DNA from: Brachionus manjavacas
Lineage: Eukaryota > Rotifera > Eurotatoria > Ploima > Brachionidae
Direction: 5' to 3'
DNA: 64,000 bases
Assembly: GCA_019054805.1 (NCBI GenBank)
Contig: JAHQIY010000002.1
Span: 1,488,001 to 1,552,000, forward strand
Position 1 is the first letter of the stretch, and every line of letters starts with the position of its first letter. Below, one piece after another: positions 35,758 to 53,000 of this stretch. Made by a program: the position numbers and the translations under genes. The notes under the pieces are model-generated. The model was not told the DNA's origin and made no database searches. It worked only from the letters and a program-made list of their open reading frames with translations.

Positions 35758-36945
35758 CGAGAGATAAATTGAGGAACTACAATAAAAGTTACAGAAACGA
35801 AACTGAGGTACAAGACGAATACGAGAGATTATACAGATTGATGAGTTAAGTAGATTTAAAGATATTCAAAAAATTTGTCATTAATATGGCATCTGAACGA
35901 AACTCTTACGCTGGATACGCTCATTCTTACAAAGCAGGAAGCAAAAAGTAATTCTAGGCGAACACGAATCAGATTGGTTACCGGTACTAAGCGGTGTCCA
36001 ACAAGGATCTGTACTCGGCCCTAAACTTTTCGTCATCTACATCAAGGACATTAGTGATGGAATTACCAATCAAGCGAAAATGTACGCCGATGACACGAAA
36101 ATTCTAGCCAAAATAGACCCGAGCCACTCTGAAAACTTCACCACAAGTCTACAAAATGACATAAACACAATCAACGACTGGTCAAACAAGTGGCTGATGA
36201 GATTAAACATATTGAAATGCAAAGTAATGAATATCGGCAAAAACAACCCAAAAGCAACCTACACAATGTCAGATCATAGCTCAAATACAAACATTAAAAT
36301 AACTGAAACTACAAGCGAAAGAGACCTCGGCATTTTTATCTCTTATGATCTTAAGCCATCACACCAAGTCAGTAAAGCCGCTGCTAACGCAAACTTTATA
36401 CTCAGCTCATTAAAGATATTAGACCTATTAGACTATATTAGACCGCACTTGGAATTTGCAAGCTCGGCCTGGAGTCCATACACCCAAAAAGACATAATTG
36501 CTAGAAAAAGTACAACACAGAGCCACGAAAACCATACATGAACTCAAAAGCCTAAACTACGAAGATCGATGCAGCAAACTAGGGCTAACTACACTAACAA
36601 TAAGGCGTATCCGCGGAGATATAATTCAGAAATTTAAGCTTGAATCAAATTTAGAGCACATAAACTGGTACGCAAAACTGCTATGCTCGGAGCCGCGAGG
36701 GGGTCAAAGAGGACTTTTCAGGCGTGAAATAGTAAGATGTTGTAATCCAAGGCACAATTTTTTCAATAATAGAATTGCCAACTTTTAGAACGGCCTACCA
36801 GACGAAGTCATCAACTCAACTACAGTCAACTTATTCAAGAACAACCTCGACAATCATCTCGCCACCGCTATAGGGCGTCATCTACTGTTGAAGCGCTCCG
36901 CATGATCAATTTCATGCCGCGGTTTTTTTACTACTACTACTACCA
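35758..36945 (+). mobile_element. 5'-truncated LINE, same family as copy 1 (copy 2)
   Basis: Readable reverse-transcriptase sequence runs from about 35930 (SDWLPVLSGVQQGSVLGP) through the intact catalytic box MYADDTKI, TTSERDLGIFISYDLKPS and HLEFASSAWSPYTQKDI. After a frameshift near 36500 it continues with HELKSLNYEDRCSKLGL to the 3' end. The 3' tail has a hairpin (GCATGA/TCATGC at 36900-36917) and (CTA)n at 36930-36943. The endonuclease, ORF1 and the N-terminal half of RT are missing. 35758-35920 is rearranged or non-coding. It differs from copy 1 by many substitutions, so the two inserted independently. Confidence 0.85.
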
Positions 36946-38193
36946 ATAAAAAATAAATTAAATAATGGTTCAATAGTATAAAAAACTAATCAGAGATGAT
37001 TAATTACATATAAAGGTAGAATTGATTAATAAAAAAGAATTTACAGAGACATTACAGATATTACATAAGATTTTAAAGAACATTACAGGTAAAGAAAAAG
37101 ATAAATGGAAAATAATTTACAGAAAAATAGTAACAATTTTAAATGTAGATAGAAAATTTCGAATATATAGTTACAAGATTGTATATAGAGACAGGTGAGA
37201 CGTCAACCAGTTATAATAGTTAACTATATTTTTATTTATATAAAGATCTTAGTTTTTAACTTTGTTTTTAATTGAGTAATATTTAGTTAACAACTAAAAT
37301 TTAATTAAACTCTTAATTAAAGATTTTAATTTATTTACCACATTTTTTTTCCACACTATAAAAACTAAAGATCAAATTGGCTATTTCTGCCAAGTTATTT
37401 CCAGTGTATTTCACTTATTTTATGTAAGAAAGTTGATTGAGATTTTTTTCATTAAAAAAATAAAGTGACTAAAAATTTTTATTTTAAAATTTAATAAATT
37501 TAATAAAGATTTAGAAATTATTTAGATTTCAAAAAATCTAGTCTAATCAAAAAAAAACTCTGAGAACTGGGCTTCGATAAATAACTTCATTTGTCTACTA
37601 TTACATTTCAGCGATAACAATTTATGTCTCAATGCCAAAGTAGAAAAAAGGGCTCATACATCAATTTTATATAAATATATTTATAGTTTTATTGATTCAA
37701 AAAAAAATGACAGAAATTGGTTTAATTTGTACCAAATTCTGAAGGTAAATAAGGCACGGGTTAAATAGGATTAAAATATAAATATTTGAAAAAGACAAAA
37801 GTGCCTTTTATTTAATAATGTAAAGTGCTCAATGCTGATTTTCAATTAATCTAATAACCAGACTGAGTCTTACACAACGACGCTAAAGTTAAAAATATAT
37901 GTTTTGCAGATTGAATTGTTTCTTTAATTATTTTTCTTTGTGTTGTGAGATACTAAAATAAAAAAAAATTAGTCTTAGCAATTAAAGCAAGCGAGCAATC
38001 AAACCAAAACCAAACAAATATCAAACTCTAGGATCTTTTATTTTAGCCCAAAAAAAGAAAAATTAATTCATATTTTATAAATACGATAGTAAAAATTAAG
38101 TTTAAATAATTTATCCGACGATTAAATTGGAACAAGACATAGTTTAATCGAAAAAAAAAATCAATTTATCTAAAGTTATTTTTTAAACGAGGA
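36946..38193. other. AT-rich spacer downstream of SERCA
   Basis: Simple A/T-rich sequence with several TTACAG words near 37040-37160. It includes the SERCA 3' flank. No gene recognised. Confidence 0.5.
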
Positions 38194-43150
<4,957 letters not shown>

Positions 43151-43321
43151 AATGTTGCTCAATTGATTGACACTCTTTGCTTTCTCGTCGTCAAATAGTC
43201 TAAGTCTCTCAATCTCTAAATAGCAAAAAATAAATAAAATAAAAAAGCTTAAATTGTAGTTTTTTGTTGTTGTTCGAAAAGATAAAATTTGAGCAAAACA
43301 ATGTTCACTAGTACAGAATAG
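43151..43321. repeat. Duplicated block upstream of SERCA, copy 1
   Basis: Direct repeat of 45436-45629. Shared words include ATTGACACTCTTTGCTTTCT, TAGTCTAAGTCTCTCAATCT, AAAGCTTAAATTGTA and CGAAAAGATAAAATTTGAG, in the same order and similar spacing. It ends where MITE copy 2 begins. Confidence 0.8.
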
Positions 43322-43545
43322 AACCTTATTTATTCAAATGTTCAGGAAAGTTCGGTCACCCAAGTGTTTCTTCTATTCGAAAAGTGACTCAAATAAAAGA
43401 AATTTACCCATTTTTTTCTTCCATTAGAAACAAGAAAATACATGATTACATGGCTAATGACTGACAATTTTTCAATACAAGTCAAATAAAAATTAATTTT
43501 TGACTCAAATACTGGCATGTTTCTTCTATTTGATGAAATACGGTA
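43322..43545 (+). mobile_element. MITE family 1, copy 2 (224 bp)
   Basis: The left end (ACCTTATTTATTCAAAT, GTTCGGTCACCC) and right end (CTGGCATGTTTCTTCTATTT, GATGAAATACGGTA) match the copies at 23056 and 44408. Subterminal TTTCTTCTATT repeats are present. No coding capacity. Confidence 0.75.
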
Positions 43546-43960
43546 TTTTTTATTTATTTGTTTAAATCTACCGAGTTAAAGCTCCTTCAAAAAAAAAAAA
43601 ATGAATAGTGCTAAATGTTTTCAGTACTGAGTTAAAAGAAGAAATCGCAATATAGCTCTTGTAGTTCTCTAAATAACTGCATCATCTTTTACTGCTTCGT
43701 AATACTTAACTCAGGAACTCAAAGAATTCACGCAGCACTCCACTAATTCAAAACAAAATCCTCAAAATAATCAAATATTTCCCTGTCAAAACCTCAATTA
43801 AAAAAACACATGAAGGACTTAAGTCAGTACTTTTTTTTTAATTATTTAAAAAAAAAACAAAAAATCAGAAAATCGGGCTCAAACGAAGGCTTATCTGTCA
43901 TTCGGAAGTTCCTTGGGATAAATCTCAAAACTATGTTTTAAATAAATAAATAAACACATC

Positions 43961-44077
43961 ATCTTTTAACCAGACTTGTTTAAGGCTGTTAAAGTAGAGC
44001 GTCTACTGTCGCTACTACTCGGGATAAAAACCCAACAGCATTCACTACTACTACTATCTTTTAACCAGACTTGTTTA
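43961..44077 (+). mobile_element. 73-bp retroposon with perfect 22-bp target duplication
   Basis: 43961-43982 and 44056-44077 are identical 22-mers (ATCTTTTAACC...GTTTA). Between them lie 73 bp that begin AGGCTGTTAAAGTAGAGCGT, contain a GGGATAAAAACCC hairpin and end in (ACT)n. The GCGTC..TACTGT words and the trinucleotide tail resemble the 3' end of the LINE copies at 1350 and 35758. This is read as an extremely 5'-truncated or short non-autonomous insertion, and recent, because the duplication is perfect. Confidence 0.85.
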
Positions 44078-44407
44078 TAAGTCACAGTTTTAAGTCTAAG
44101 CCACAAAAATTCAAGTCAAAGTTATGACTTGCACAAAATTTTTTATCAATACCTGCTTCATCTGGATCATTTGAAAGAATTTTTTTCTAAATCTGGTTAC
44201 ATTTACAGAGCACATAGGTAAAGATTAACGGCCAGGAATTTGGAAGCAACTACTTTATTGGTATCAAATATGGATTTATTAAATAGTTGACTTGACTTAA
44301 GATTTGTGACTTAAAAACAAGTCTGCTTTTAACTTAAAGAAAAGTTTATTTTGACGCTAAAGTAATACATCTGTATGTTTTAGTTTTTGTTTATAAAAAC
44401 ATGCTAT

Positions 44408-44613
44408 TACGGTATTTTATTAAATACAAGAAAGTTCGGTCATCTGAGTTTTTCTTCTATACGAAAATTTTTTACTCTAAAAAAGTGACTCAAATAAAAG
44501 AAACAACTGACGAATTTTCTTTTAAAATGAGACCCATTTTCTTGAGAAAAGTAAACTCAAATACTGGCAAGTTTTTTCTATCTGTGGTTACCTTTATTTG
44601 ATGAAATACGATA
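44408..44613 (+). mobile_element. MITE family 1, copy 3 (206 bp)
   Basis: Ends TACGGTATTTTATTAAATAC and TTGATGAAATACGATA, internal GTTCGGTCATCTGAG and GTGACTC-AAATAAAAGAAA as in copy 2. Any short open frame across it is non-genic. Confidence 0.75.
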
Positions 44614-45435
44614 TTATTATTGTTATTATTATAGATATTATATTTCTTTTCCTTTTTTGTGTTTTTTTCTCAAGACTAGTAGTGCCTAAAAAGCTCATAT
44701 TATTTTAACTGTTTTCCCGTTAATAAACCCTTAGTGCCGAATAAACAGGCTCATATGATAGCATTCTTCCGCCAGTTTGACAACTAATGGAATAGAATGA
44801 CTCAGTCTTAGCCCAATATATCTCTCACTCAACTTAAAAAGTCGACTCGAGACTGTAAGCAATTAAAGTCTGATTAAAAAACTCTTGATTTATTATGTTG
44901 GAAAAAGTGTTAGAATAGACCGAGCTGCTGAATTTTGAATGACTTGTATTTGTCACTGTCAATTTGTTAAATGACAATGCCAGGATATAAAATGTTTTTT
45001 ACTCGAAAATTTGGATGATGTACCAGGTGTTAATTGCCAAAGTCCAAATCTTTTTTGGCAAAAATTTTTTTACTCATTTTTTAATTAATGTAAAAGAAAA
45101 AAATAAAATTTGAAAAATATTAACCCAAAAAAAATTTTACTTAAAATTCTACACTGAAAAATCTTACCACATGGTATTTGAAATCAGCTTTTCGAGTTAC
45201 TCATAGCTGTACACCCGCCAGTAATAGGCGATTTAGAAATACCTAATTTATTTTTTTATTGTATTACATATTCTGTCATTGTCATTTTACCCAGTGACAC
45301 ATTTTTCAACTTAACAGTGACATATTCGTTTGCTATAAGTTTCTGAGAATGAATTTAAACAAGAAAAAGAATAATGTTAAGCTGCTCCTGTTAGCCATCT
45401 GAATAGACTTCCTAGTGTTTTGGGCTTTAGACCCA
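44614..45435. other. Spacer
   Basis: Begins with a TTATTATTG run beside the MITE. It is less A/T-rich than most spacers here, but no gene is seen. Confidence 0.45.
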
Positions 45436-45629
45436 AATGATGCTCAAAAGATTGACACTTTTTGCTTTCTCATCTAATAGTCTAAGTCTCTCAATCTCTA
45501 AAAAAATCCAAAAAATAAAAAGCTTAAATTGTATTTTCTTTATCGAAAAGATAAAATTTGAGTAGAACAAAGCGTTGTTAATTTTTATACAAAGCGTTGC
45601 TCAAAACAATTATCACTAGTAGAGAATAG
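45436..45629. repeat. Duplicated block upstream of SERCA, copy 2
   Basis: Counterpart of 43151-43321. It has an internal small duplication of ACAAAGCGTTG (about 45568 and 45590). It ends in ACTAGTAGAGAATAG, matching CACTAGTACAGAATAG of copy 1. Confidence 0.8.
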
Positions 45630-48541
45630 TGCTGCATACAGCCTTATATATTCTATTTGTTTTGTTTTCAAAGCGCATAATCTAAGATTTATGGCAGCTT
45701 CTGAAATGATAAACTCTTGTGCTACTATTTATCTGATCCAATTATCTAGCATAGAGAACCGTTTGGCAACAACAAAAAGCTCAATTAGCATAATAGAACG
45801 CTTTGAGTAAACTCTCAATAGAATCGATAGATAGTTCGATAGAAAAAGGGTTAGCTGAATAGGATTATAATAATTTAAATCTGATATTGCTGGTCCTTAA
45901 AGTGAGCGCACTTTTAAACCTAACGTGGCCTTGTTGTGTCACATTGCAATTGGCTGAGTCTAGTTTTGATACATGAACAAGAATTATTTTTGCTCAGCAT
46001 TTTTAGAAAAAAACAAAAATTTGAAATTTGGATTCTTATATGGCAAAAAAACCTTAAAAAACAAATAAATTATTTTTGTTTGAATTATTTGAAAGTGTTT
46101 TGATTTAGTCTTTACTGGAAGACTTGGTTACGTATTCAAGACTTGGGTAAATATGTAAATAATTTTCTTGGCAATGATTGGGCCGAGTCTGTGTGCATGC
46201 AATCTATCTTGTTATCTAACACATTGCTCATTGCATCATCAGATAATATCTGTATTTAATCAATCAATAGGTTTATTGCGAATGCGAATAGCAACTATTC
46301 CTAAAAAAGTTAAAATAATAATCGGCTTTGGCTTCAGCCTATAGATAAAATATCTCAATTGATTTGAAATACAAGCAAAACTTTGTGAAAAAAGCGATGC
46401 AGAATCTTAAGCTAAATAACATAAGATCACTTCCTAAATAAAGGCTTTTGCTTCTTCTGTCTAGATCAGACAGACTCTTTTCTTGTTTAGATTGAAAATC
46501 AAAGCGATTTTTGAACTTAGTTCGATAAGGCATCATGAAACCAATATGGTGCTGAGCGTTCCTAATCCAATATGTTCAATATGCGCACATTGTCTGGATT
46601 TTTCCTCTGCTGGCACTCTCAACATTCCTCAAGCTTAATTTACCTTTTATAATAATTTAATTTTTTTGGTTTTATTTAAATAAATCTTCCAAAACAAATT
46701 CTTAATTTATTTCAACTCACAAATCTTTTAAGCTCATCATTTTTATGCAGTCCAATGCTTTTCAAATCAATACGATTCGATTTTAAAAGAGAATTTTTTT
46801 ATTTTTGTTTATTTATTAAATGGCGCCAAAAAATTTCTCTAAATGGTTGTTGCCCTAAGAACTATGGAAGTGGCGTCCGAAGACGCAACTAACAAATTAA
46901 AAATAAACTCTGCTATTTCGAGAAATGCTTTTATAATCTTACCAAATATGTTGCTCCACATAGAGTTTGATTTTTCACAGAATATTTTATTTTTAATAAA
47001 ATTCACATGTCCAAATAAAAAAAAATATAAATTAGTAAATTTTCTACTTTTTCATAGAGAAAAAATCATTTATTTTCCTAGTTGATTTAATTATTCACAA
47101 AAAAGAAGAAGAATAAAAAAGTTAAAAAATGATAAAATGAAAAGCATGCATCTCTCTGAAAAATCTTGAATAACTTTCTGAATACTTAAATATTTTCAAA
47201 TATGATAAATAAAAATTCCTTTTTTTTTAAATAAACTACCCCAATTTGTAAAATTTCTATCTATTTTTATTTTTGTATAAGGCTTTTAAAGCAAAATCTA
47301 GTCGTGTTTTTAGACTACCAATGCACCATTAGACCAAATTTTAGCTTAGCGTGTTTACTATCAGAATTGGAAGCAATAAAAAATTCTATCTATTATTTTT
47401 TCCTAAATGAAGCGTGCTTTGCATTCAGCATTAATGGATTCAATCAACTGATAATTCTAATTCTATTCGAAGTAAATAAAAGGTATTGAAATGATTAGAA
47501 ATCAATTTTTCTTTTCTTCATCTATCCAATTCTAAAATCTGTTTGTGCCCGATCTGTTTGAATCTTAAACAGTTCTTTTATTATTAGATTAAAAAATTCT
47601 AAATTAAATTAAAAATTTAATTAATTGGTTTTAAAAAAAAATTCAATTAACCATTCTGCCAAAAATATCTCCTAATTTTTATTAATTTAATTGTAAAAAA
47701 GTCTCATTAAAAATATGTTGTAGCTAAAATACAGCTTAAGCTAAAATTATTCTAGAATGGATTCATATAAATTAGCACAATTGTTGTACATTAATAGAAA
47801 ATTTATTAATTTTATCTCCCATTTAAGTCTATTTTTGAATTATATTGCGCTGATTTTAGAAAAATTGAATTTTAGATAAGATGGAGAAAAAATTTTAGCT
47901 TTTTTTTGTTCTTGTCTTTTTCAAGTAATAAATTATAGCTAATGCCATATTTTAATTATTAATTGACTTTTAAATTTGCTATTTATCCATTCAGTCTCAT
48001 TTGTGAGACAAATTTTTTTCAAATTTAAAAATAAATAAAAAAGTTTTAAACGTATTCTCTAATGGATGTTTGACTTAAATTAAATTTTAAATAAATTATA
48101 AGCATTGATGCCTAAGTATTGGAAAACTAAATGAAATTATGATGAAAAAAAAGGTATTTAAATTTCATGCCAAATCATCATGAAATTAAAAAAATACTAG
48201 GAATTTACACACTACATTAATTAAAAAACTTTATTTTTGACAAAAAATCACCGGGGTATTTTCTAATGCTAATTCTCTTAATAAATTCAATGCTCGTTTT
48301 AAAATATTAATGACTTGAGCATAAACCTAGGAAAATCTTGCTTTAGTAAATTGCTTGTTTGCTTTGTTTTGTTATGTAGCAATGAAACTAAGAAAGAAAA
48401 TTTTTAGTTTAAAAACATATGAAAGTTATTTAAAAAAAATTGCACTCTTATACAAAAAATATCTGTTTATCGGCAGCTTATGGAAAAGTTTTAAGTGGTA
48501 GTTTTTCGATGATTGAATTGAATTTGCCAAAAAAGATTTTT
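45630..48541. other. Long spacer
   Basis: About 2.9 kb, with moderately less A/T at 45630-46650. No convincing exon, RNA gene or repeat. Confidence 0.45.
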
Positions 48542-48549
48542 AAAAAATG

Positions 48550-48622
48550 TACTTCGAGCGAGGATCGAACTCGCGACCTTCTGCGTGTAAAGCAGATGTG
48601 ATAACCACTACACCATCGAAGC
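48550..48622 (-). tRNA. trnV-UAC: tRNA-Val(UAC), copy 1
   Basis: A 73-nt cloverleaf. Acceptor GCTTCGA/TCGAAGT (one G-U pair), A-box TGGTGTAGTGG, anticodon stem TCTGC/GCAGA around loop TTTACAC (anticodon TAC, valine), T stem GCGAG/CTCGC with TTCGATC (B-box GTTCGATCC). There is no intron and no encoded CCA. A run of six T on the minus strand (48547-48542) is the Pol III terminator. Identical to the copy at 49977. Confidence 0.97.
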
Positions 48623-49976
48623 ATTGGGAACCAAGGAGCTCAATTGAACACTTATCTGAATTAAATGAGAAAAATTGTTGAATCAACAAGAAATTTATAT
48701 AAACTGTATTTTGTAAATAATTGCTCAATATTAGAAGGATAAAGATAAAGTTTGATAGTAATTAGAATTTTATTGATCTAAAGCCTTAGTTCTATTCAAG
48801 AAGATTTATCTACTTAGCGTCTCCCAAAAAGCCTTATTGCAAACACATCAGCTTTTTCCTTTTGATACCAAAGATCATTATGTAAAAGGATGATATTAAT
48901 CAAAATTAACTAGAATAGCTTGATACCAATAATGGTTTCATACAAAATTCGATTGATTCTTATGCTAGATTTGTAAATTATTAGATAGATTAGAGAAGTA
49001 AATACGAAATAGTTACTCGAATTAAGCTTTACTTGGCATCTTTGATTACTACATGATAATTATTTATCATTGTTTAGAAGTAAAATTGTTTGGCAAGTAG
49101 AAAAAACAATCTGGAAGAAACTTACAATTGATTACAAGAAAAAAATCCGCTCAAAGCTCATGTTTACTCAGCGCTTTGTTTATCTGAGAGCTTGATTGAT
49201 CTGGATGCTAAATAACAAGCAAATGGGAAAATGCCTTTCCAGCTCTTCATTCACATCAGCTTCAATTAAATATCAAGTTTTTTATCTTTTAAACGTTTAA
49301 TTACAATTTAAAATATCAATATAAACCCATTGCTAGAAAGAAAAATACTGAAACAAATTGATCTTTGTTAAAAACATTTAGCATTTTTACATTTAAAGCA
49401 CAAACGGATTGATATTAAATTTTTATTCATTGATAAATTAGTTTTAAGTTGTGTTTAATTAAAAAGTTAAAATTTCTTAATCGTAAATTTTCTATAAAAT
49501 AATTTATGATTTCTTGGAACAAGTTTGAGATCCAAATATTGATAATAAACTGCCATCATCAGCTAATAAAAACTCTATTAAGAAATCAAATCAAAAAGTT
49601 TTGGTTGTGCTAAAATTGAATAAGTAAAAATTTGAGGATAAAATTTTAAAATCAATTAGTCTATTCTATTATCAATACTTTAAGCTCTAATTAAAAATGA
49701 TTTTCAACAAATTACTTTAGTTATTAAGAAATCTATTTGAAGAATATTCGCATTGAAATGTTTTCCTAAGTTTAAATAGGTATCGATTAAAAAAAACAAA
49801 AAGCTTTTAAGTTAAAAGAAAAACCTAAGAATCAATTAAATTGAAGAAATTTTGATTTTATAATTTTTCTCTTGAGTTCTAAATAGGTGATGACGTCTTA
49901 AATTTCTAAGCTTGAATCTATTTATTATTAAAAAAATATCTATATTTTGATTGCAAATTTAGAATTTAAGTCATAG
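48623..49976. other. Spacer between two divergent tRNA genes
   Basis: 1.35 kb of AT-rich sequence with no gene seen. The two tRNA genes are transcribed outward from it. Confidence 0.5.
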
Positions 49977-50049
49977 GCTTCGATGGTGTAGTGGTTATCA
50001 CATCTGCTTTACACGCAGAAGGTCGCGAGTTCGATCCTCGCTCGAAGTA
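49977..50049 (+). tRNA. trnV-UAC: tRNA-Val(UAC), copy 2
   Basis: Base-for-base identical to 48550-48622 over 73 nt, on the other strand. The terminator is TTTTT at 50051-50055. The 5' flanks of the two copies are unrelated, so the duplication is confined to the gene and a few bases 3' of it. Confidence 0.97.
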
Positions 50050-50059
50050 CTTTTTAAAA

Positions 50060-53000
50060 AAAAATGTACTTAGATAAAATCTTTTCAGTCTTGTTTACTT
50101 AAATTCGAATATTGACATAAAAGTTCGTTGACGTATTTTAAAATAATTTAATTGCTTTTTTATTTTTGAGAATTCAAAATCCATTTGCTAGAATCTAATA
50201 GTCGCAAATATTTTTAGACAATTTTTATTAAGATTTGGATAAATTCCAATAACTATTTATTTAAGAGAACTAATACAGTATCCTTTCATCAAAAATTGGA
50301 TAAATATGATAAAAACAACTTTATTGAAAGTATATTTAGAAAAATTAATTAAAAATCAATTATTTTTTTCTTTTTATTTAGAGAAGTATATTCTGTACTA
50401 GGGATATTTACCAAGGTTTGCTAAATGATGTTTTTTCATTGAATCCGGGTTTTTAAATTTTGTTTTTAATTGCTAATATTTTTAAAGTTCTATTCGGGAA
50501 TTTAATATTTTCATAATGTTTCTAAAATTTACGAAATAATTGTACAAAATGAAAATACAAAACACTCAAAAAACAAAAAATGATAAAAATTCTTTTGACT
50601 AAACTTTTCGATTTTATATTTTCTTAAAATATATTTTTAAATTTGATTTTGTATTTTGAAAGTATTCTGAAAGAAAGAAAAATAATAATTTATCATTTTA
50701 TTTTATATCGTTATTTCATGATGAAATTTTTCGATCAAACGGAAAGTGGCATTATTTGAAATTTTTAGACTTAATTTTGAAATGATTTTTTTAATTAACT
50801 GAAACATTAAAAAAAAATTTTCCTTTTTTCTGGTTTTTATTAAAAAAAATTGATTTTTTAAAAGCAAAAAATGATATTAATTTAAAAAAAGATCTAATTT
50901 GAAATGTATAGAATCATAAGTATAAAAAAATAAATGTTTATTGTTGATCTAAAATTGGAGGCATCATTACATAAACTTTTATCACAGCAGTTTTTCTTGT
51001 TAATTCGCCATACTTTTATTGATTTCTGTAAATATGTTTGAATGGTTGTTTCAATGTACTCATTAGCAATTAGATCGTTGTAGCAGAATTTTAGGGGAGC
51101 ACAGCCACTTACCCAATATGATTTTTCATTATCGATAAATTCCGTTCTCTAAAAGATAATCAAATATTAAATATAATCTTTTTCTGAAAAAATTATCTTC
51201 CAGACTCTATAATTGCCTAAATCGAGTTCTGGTAAAAACAAATAAAAGCATTTATTTTTTTTATAAAAACTAGTATAAAAAGGTTTTTTTTTTTAAAATC
51301 AATTTCTTCGGGACCGTACTGCTAGTACAATTGTCTTTTTGGTTAATCCACGTAAATTTACGTAAAACTACATAGATTAACCACAAAGACAAATTTCGTA
51401 GTACTCCTGTAATAGAAAAAAGTGTTCTCCGAAAATTCAAAATTTACAATTTAATTAAATTTTAAATTTCAAATGGTTTAAATTTTTTGTATTTGAATTA
51501 CAAAATGCATCCAATTTTGAAATAGCATTGAAAATTTTTCAATATATATAATAATTTTAAGTTGATATTGCAAGCATTTTCATATTTGAAATTAAACTCT
51601 TTAGTGAAAAAGGATGAGTTTAATTTTTATTTGGAAATTTGAAAAAAATCTTGAAAATTTATTTATTTTTTTTTACCGAACAAATGCTCCTTCAATATAA
51701 AAACATTTGAAAAAACTAAAAATAAAGTTTAATAATTTAAAATAAAATAAAAAATGAATAAAAAGAAAAAAAATAGATAAATAATTCATTTTGATTAAAT
51801 TTTATATTCAATCGTTGAAAAATTGGGTCTTGTCGGTTAGGTGAACCATAGTTCACTGATTATCCGAAAAATTCTTGTTCTCAGGTTTTTTGAAATTTTC
51901 GTTCACCAAATTTTTTTGTTCAAAATTAACCAAAATAATAAAGGTTAGCCAAAAAAGAATTAGACTAACAATTTTTAGATTATGTGAACAAATTGAATAA
52001 AGCCATTTAATAGAATGCCTAATTTTCGAAACTGATATTAAAATTAGTTAATTTTTTTTTTTTTTTTAATTTGAAGGAGCTTTAAAAATAGCTTAGCATT
52101 TGCTCTGATCTGGTTGACTTGGTTTTACCCTTTCAACAATCCCAAATACCCAAATGAGCTCTCTACTTAAATATTTGCCTTTCAGCATAAAATAATAAAA
52201 ATTAAAGAAAATTAAAATTAATTTTTCACCCTTTAAGAGTTTGACTTTGGAGGACATAGATTTATCTATTTCGCAAAATTTAACTACTCCGCCAAACTTT
52301 AAATTTTCTATGTAATTATTTTTCTATCTTATTTTTTATCATTACATTAGCCTTTTTCTAAATAGATGAAGAAATTTAAAAATAAGTGAATAATTAGATT
52401 AGATCAACTAATCGTTCAAAACCTGAGAACAAGAACTGCTCCAGTAACAGGTGAACCATAGTTTACCAGACTAGACCCAAAAAACTTGGTTTTCTTTTTA
52501 TAAAATTTTGACTTTAGGCATAATTCACTTTCGTTTGGTGCATTTTAACAAAAACTTAATTTATGAAAAATGGAAAACAGAGCGTAGTAAGTTTTTTAAA
52601 CTACTAATATTATCTTTAAGGATCATCATATCACAAACCCAAAGTCAAAATTTATTTTAATTTAAAAAACAAAAAACTAAGATTTTCATTCTTGCAATTC
52701 TAATTTAAAATCATTTTTTTTGAAACTGAAAAAAATATTTGAAACATCGCACTTTTTCAATGTTATTTCAAAATTGGATAGCAATTCAAACAAAAAAAAT
52801 TAAACCAAATCTTAATAGAGATTATTTATCCAAGTTCAACCATATTTTTCAATGCTGATTTTTTGAAATTTTATGATCCAATGAATTTTATTAATTATTA
52901 ATAGTATCTTAGAAAGGTAAATCAGGAAATCAACAATGCATGTTATAGAGAAAATAAATAATTGATATTATAGAAATTTCTATTAATGACGTTCAACTTA

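Noticed and set aside
46843..47085. 80-codon plus-strand frame starting MVVALRTMEVASEDATN
   Set aside because: It starts with a real ATG, but the second half is low-complexity hydrophobic sequence. No family features or splice context, and open frames of this length are expected by chance here.
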